DNA from: Clostridiales bacterium
Lineage (GTDB): Bacteria > Bacillota > Clostridia > Christensenellales > CAG-138
Length of the DNA: 15,829 bases
Reading direction: 5' to 3'
Assembly (NCBI GenBank): GCA_031270585.1
Contig: JAISXK010000045.1
Coordinates: 1-15,829 of the forward strand
The position numbers were made by a program, and so were the translations under genes. Numbering within the stretch: position 1 is the stretch's first letter; each line of letters begins with the position of its first letter. Below, piece after piece: positions 14,009 through 15,829 of the stretch. The notes beneath the pieces were generated by a model, which saw only the letters and a program-made list of their open reading frames with translations, did not search any database and was not told the origin of the DNA.

Positions 14009-14039
14009 CCGGGCGCCGGTATATTGTTTTTGCGCCCGG
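14009..14039. other. GC-rich hairpin downstream of rpsR terminator
   Basis: CCGGGCGC and GCGCCCGG are perfect 8-bp arms with a 15-nt AT-rich loop. On the minus strand it follows the rpsR terminator and precedes the promoter of the next gene; it may be a back-up terminator, although no T tract follows it. Confidence 0.4.
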
Positions 14040-14045
14040 CCCAAC

Positions 14046-14068
14046 AAAAAAACGGCGCATACGCGCCG
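14046..14068 (-). terminator. Terminator of rpsF-ssb-rpsR operon
   Basis: On the minus strand CGGCGC-gtat-GCGCCG is followed at once by seven T (14052-14046). It begins 28 nt after the rpsR stop. Confidence 0.92.
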
Positions 14069-14095
14069 CGATTTTTGCTAACAGTCCATTTTTGT

Positions 14096-14341
14096 TCAGT
14101 CCGATACGTAGGGCAGAAGGGCTGTGATACGGGCCCGCTTAATCGCTATGGCCAGATCCCGCTGGTGCTTCGCGCACACGCCCGACATGCGGCGGGGCAT
14201 GATTTTGCCGCGCTCCGTCACGCATTTTTTCAGCCTTGCGGTATCCTTGTAATCGATATGATCCATCTTATCCACGCAAAACTGACATACTTTACTCCTG
14301 CGGCGCCCGCCCTGACGCGGACGGAATTTGCGTTCTTCCAT
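14096..14341 (-). CDS. rpsR: 30S ribosomal protein S18 (zinc-binding, Cys-rich form)
   Basis: 81 aa. HIDYKDTARLKKCVTERGKI (28-47) and MPRRMSGVCAKHQRDLAIAI, then KRARITALLPYV, are the S18 signatures. Unlike B. subtilis S18 it keeps the Cys set CQFC (19-22), Cys40 and Cys56, i.e. the C+ form thought to bind zinc. S18 pairs with S6 on the 30S platform. AGGAGG lies 7-8 nt before the ATG. Last gene of the operon, 30 nt after ssb. Confidence 0.97.
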   Translation of the reverse strand: MEERKFRPRQGGRRRSKVCQFCVDKMDHIDYKDTARLKKCVTERGKIMPRRMSGVCAKHQRDLAIAIKRARITALLPYVSD

Positions 14342-14371
14342 GGTCGTTCCTCCTCGCTGCTGCGCCTTTAA

Positions 14372-14818
14372 CTAGAAAGGCAATTCGTCTTCTCTGATGT
14401 TTTCAAAGCCCGCAAGATCGTCCATCGGGGAACCTCCCGCCGGCGTATTTACCCTGGCGGGGGCGGCCGGCGCATAGGGCGCCTGCCCATTCTCCTGCTG
14501 GCCTTTTGGCGTCAGGAACTCCACTTCGTCCGCCGATATATCGAGAGAAAATTTTGTTACGCCGTCGTTACCCTCATATGTGCGCGCCTGCAACTCGCCC
14601 ACGACCGCAACCTTACGGCCTTTGGCGAGGTATTTGGCGCATACGTCGCCCAATTGCCGCCAGGCGTTTATGCGGAAAAAATCGGTTTGCCGCTCGCCGC
14701 CCTGCTGCGCAAAGCGCCTGGTTACGGCTACGTTAAACGTGCAAACCGATATGCCGCTGGTGGTTGTGCGCAGTTCGGGATCTCTCGTGAGGTTACCAAT
14801 GATAAAAATCTTGTTCAT
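14372..14818 (-). CDS. ssb: Single-stranded DNA-binding protein
   Basis: 148 aa. The OB-fold (1-103) opens MNKIFIIGNLTRDPELRTT and contains FRINAWRQLGDVCAKYLAKG (48-67). A Gly/Pro/Ala/Gln-rich linker (about 104-137) leads to the acidic tip REDELPF, the docking tail for replication and repair partners. AGGAGAG lies 5-6 nt before the ATG. The rpsF-ssb-rpsR position marks it as the essential replication SSB rather than a phage or plasmid copy. Confidence 0.97.
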   Translation of the reverse strand: MNKIFIIGNLTRDPELRTTTSGISVCTFNVAVTRRFAQQGGERQTDFFRINAWRQLGDVCAKYLAKGRKVAVVGELQARTYEGNDGVTKFSLDISADEVEFLTPKGQQENGQAPYAPAAPARVNTPAGGSPMDDLAGFENIREDELPF

Positions 14819-14837
14819 CAGGCTCTCCTGTTCTCCT

Positions 14838-15128
14838 TCAGTCCCTCACCCTTCTTGTTACCATGTAACGAAGAATGTTTTCGTCGTTTTTAAAGTTACG
14901 CTCAAGCTCTTTGGGGAACTCGGGCGCGGCTCTAAAATGCACCAATACATAGTAGCCTTCCGTTTTGTAGTCGATGGGATAGGCCAGAGCGGTTTTTCCC
15001 CACTCATCCGTCTTTTCCACTTCGCCGTTGTTGGCGGTTATGATGCCGGCATATTTCTCAACGCAGGCTTTTACCGCCTCGCCATCGAGATCCGGCGTGA
15101 TGATATAGAGCACTTCATACGCATTCAC
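14838..15128 (-). CDS. rpsF: 30S ribosomal protein S6
   Basis: 96 aa. MNAYEVLYIITPDLDGEAVK is the S6 N-terminus, with GKTALAYPIDYKTEGYYVLV and NDENILRYMVTRRV following. The start is GTG at 15128, with AAGGAGG about 8 nt upstream; the open frame extends further upstream without homology and across the promoter. First gene of the operon, 19 nt before ssb. Its partner S18 is encoded two genes on. Confidence 0.96.
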   Translation of the reverse strand: MNAYEVLYIITPDLDGEAVKACVEKYAGIITANNGEVEKTDEWGKTALAYPIDYKTEGYYVLVHFRAAPEFPKELERNFKNDENILRYMVTRRVRD

Positions 15129-15156
15129 GCGTATCACCTCCTTATGGTCAAATATG

Positions 15157-15177
15157 GCCCGGCACCGCATGCCGGGC
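15157..15177 (-). promoter_or_regulatory. Leader hairpin of rpsF
   Basis: GCCCGGCA and TGCCGGGC form a perfect 8-bp stem with a 5-nt loop in the 65-nt leader between the predicted RNA start and rpsF. Many bacteria carry an S6:S18-binding autoregulatory motif in this leader; position fits, but I could not match the known bulged CCG arrangement, so the role is inferred. Confidence 0.5.
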
Positions 15178-15199
15178 AAGAAGGACGTTAGCAAATGGT

Positions 15200-15228
15200 A
15201 TTGTAGCACAACTCTTGCCCGTATGCAA
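15200..15228 (-). promoter_or_regulatory. Promoter of rpsF-ssb-rpsR
   Basis: On the minus strand TTGCAT (15223-15228), 17 nt, TACAAT (15200-15205), with TGC ahead of the -10 (extended -10). RNA would start near 15193. Confidence 0.82.
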
Positions 15229-15241
15229 GAATGACGCCGCA

Positions 15242-15298
15242 TTTCTTATCACGTTTCTTATCCTATCCGTTTCTTATATATCTTATATATCTTATATG
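15242..15298. repeat. Short AT-rich direct repeats upstream of rpsF promoter
   Basis: TTTCTTAT recurs at 15242, 15254 and 15270, and the last copy runs into three tandem 9-bp units TCTTATATA (15272-15298, last base G). Read on the minus strand the block ends 13 nt upstream of the rpsF -35, where an UP element or a regulator site would lie. Confidence 0.7.
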
Positions 15299-15302
15299 AC
15301 CG

Positions 15303-15425
15303 TTATGCGGGCAGGTTTGTACGCAGCCGCCTTTCAGCTTCCAAGAGGCTGTAGGCGGAAACGCCCAAAAGCCGCATAACTTGATCCAATCCGGTAAATT
15401 TTTTTTCGAAGTTTTTTTCACTCAT
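15303..15425 (-). CDS. Small ORF of 40 aa, unknown function
   Basis: The reading frame gives MSEKNFEKKFTGLDQVMRLL followed by GVSAYSLLEAERRLRTNLPA and a TAA stop. It is charged, probably alpha-helical and soluble; no family is recognised. Support: a GGAG site about 10 nt before the ATG, and a near-consensus sigma-A promoter placing the RNA start about 32 nt upstream. The downstream rpsF has its own promoter, so this is a separate unit. The coding DNA also holds a 9-bp inverted repeat (GTTATGCGG at 15302, CCGCATAAC at 15372) enclosing smaller stems, so a structured RNA is the alternative reading. Confidence 0.5.
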   Translation of the reverse strand: MSEKNFEKKFTGLDQVMRLLGVSAYSLLEAERRLRTNLPA

Positions 15426-15463
15426 GCCTGTACAGCTCCATAATGATGATATTGTTTGATTAA

Positions 15464-15492
15464 ATTATACAGAAAACAAGGTGTGTTTTCAA
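15464..15492 (-). promoter_or_regulatory. Near-consensus sigma-A promoter facing rpsF side
   Basis: On the minus strand TTGAAA (15487-15492), 17 nt, TATAAT (15464-15469). The -10 is perfect and the -35 matches 5 of 6. The only gene-like object downstream before rpsF is the 40-codon ORF. Confidence 0.8.
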
Positions 15493-15515
15493 CAGGCAAA
15501 TACAAAAGTATAAAA

Positions 15516-15539
15516 TATTTGGTCACATGTGACCAAATA
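15516..15539. repeat. Perfect 24-bp palindrome, probable operator
   Basis: TATTTGGTCACA is followed directly by its exact reverse complement TGTGACCAAATA. It lies between the minus-strand promoter at 15464-15492 and a plus-strand promoter candidate at 15551-15579. A spacerless perfect palindrome of this length in a divergent intergenic region is typical of a dimeric regulator site; the regulator is unknown. The order of half-sites (TCACA then TGTGA) is the reverse of a CRP site. Confidence 0.7.
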
Positions 15540-15542
15540 CAA

Positions 15543-15570
15543 CAACCCACTTGAGTAATCAAGCGGGTTG
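15543..15570. repeat. Second inverted repeat overlapping plus-strand -35
   Basis: CAACCCACTTGA and TCAAGCGGGTTG pair over 12 positions with one A-C mismatch and a GTAA loop. It begins 3 nt after the 24-bp palindrome. No T tract follows on the plus strand; on the minus strand the tail is TTGTATTTGG. It may be an operator or a weak terminator. Confidence 0.55.
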
Positions 15571-15579
15571 CTGTATACT
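15551..15579 (+). promoter_or_regulatory. Candidate promoter of the secreted protein gene
   Basis: TTGAGT (15551-15556), 17 nt, TATACT (15574-15579): 4 and 5 of 6 to consensus. RNA would start near 15586, leaving a leader of about 100 nt with no further clear elements before the AAAGGAGG site. Confidence 0.45.
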
Positions 15580-15686
15580 GTAATCGTGTATTCTTTAAAA
15601 GGATACTACGTTTTTGCGAAAAATACAAGCCTCTTATTTTTGCGTTTTTGCGCGTTCAATATCGTTTTGTCAAAGGAGGAAAACCG

Positions 15687-15829
15687 ATGAACAGAGTAAT
15701 GAAAAAAGCCACATCCGTTGCGCTGGCGGCAATGCTGGCGCTAAGTGGCTTTGCCTTGTTTCCCATAACTGCCTATGCAGCACAAAACGAACTTGTCATA
15801 GATGTTACCGGCGTCAGTCGTGTCGATAT
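15687..15829 (+). CDS. Secreted protein with Sec signal peptide (N-terminal fragment)
   Basis: The first 47 codons are in the window; the gene runs off the right edge. AAAGGAGG lies about 8 nt before the ATG. Residues 1-8 are basic (MNRVMKKA), a hydrophobic core follows (SVALAAMLALSGFALFPI), and AYA-AQNE is a standard signal peptidase I site, with no lipobox cysteine. The mature part begins QNELVIDVTGVSRVD. What the protein does cannot be told from this. The start is divergent from the small ORF and shares the region with the 24-bp palindrome. Confidence 0.85.
   Translation, partial: MNRVMKKATSVALAAMLALSGFALFPITAYAAQNELVIDVTGVSRVD

Noticed and set aside
14009..14039. Possible riboswitch between rpsR and the cytidylate kinase-like gene
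   Set aside because: Only one simple hairpin on the far side of the promoter of the next gene; it would not be in that gene's leader.
15242..15298. Possible CRISPR-like or iteron array
   Set aside because: Units are only 8-9 bp, irregularly spaced, few in number and AT-rich; no spacers and no replication gene nearby.

Overview
The window comes from a GC-rich, probably spore-forming anaerobe of the Clostridia (Bacillota). The signs are a complete spoIIAA-spoIIAB-sigF operon with a near-consensus sigma-H promoter, a PASTA-domain Ser/Thr kinase, Gram-positive style Shine-Dalgarno sites (AGGAGG), a Cys-rich S18 protein, a reverse-type rubrerythrin next to a PerR-like regulator, and the clostridial style of FeoB. 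The exact genus cannot be read from the sequence.

Layout. (1) 1-4741, minus strand: murB, rapZ, stp (PP2C phosphatase), prkC (PASTA kinase) and the start of rsgA form one tight run with 4-nt overlaps or gaps of 2-7 nt and a candidate promoter in front of murB. This joins peptidoglycan precursor synthesis, RapZ signalling and the kinase/phosphatase pair in one unit. (2) 4771-5904, minus: an orphan extracellular solute-binding protein without a lipobox. (3) 6069-7736, plus: sigma-H promoter, spoIIAA, spoIIAB, sigF and a terminator; this is the forespore commitment switch. (4) 7772-8522: a well-promoted RelB/DinJ-type antitoxin with no visible toxin, followed at its stop codon by a small inverted-repeat element (candidate MITE) and further hairpins. 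(5) 8523-10980, plus: feoA-feoB ferrous iron uptake; feoB carries an in-frame 15-bp tandem repeat. (6) 11058-12080, plus: ogt DNA repair methyltransferase and a DUF4342-like small membrane protein, ending in a strong hairpin. (7) 12134-13211, minus: perR then rubrerythrin, a peroxide-defence pair behind a consensus promoter overlapped by Fur/PerR-like boxes. (8) 13268-13989, minus: cytidylate kinase-like protein with its own promoter and terminator. (9) 14046-15228, minus: rpsF-ssb-rpsR operon with promoter, leader hairpin and terminator. (10) 15242-15829: repeats, a 40-codon small ORF behind a near-consensus minus-strand promoter, a perfect 24-bp palindrome lying between divergent promoters, and the first 47 codons of a secreted protein that runs off the window.

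Most genes are ordinary core functions. The parts that deserve a second look are the divergent intergenic region at 15242-15686 (small ORF plus shared palindrome), the candidate MITE whose terminal repeat contains the stop codon of the orphan antitoxin, the repeat inside feoB, and the unusual merging of the murB-rapZ and stp-prkC-rsgA neighbourhoods. No defence system, CRISPR array, tRNA, rRNA or complete insertion sequence was seen.
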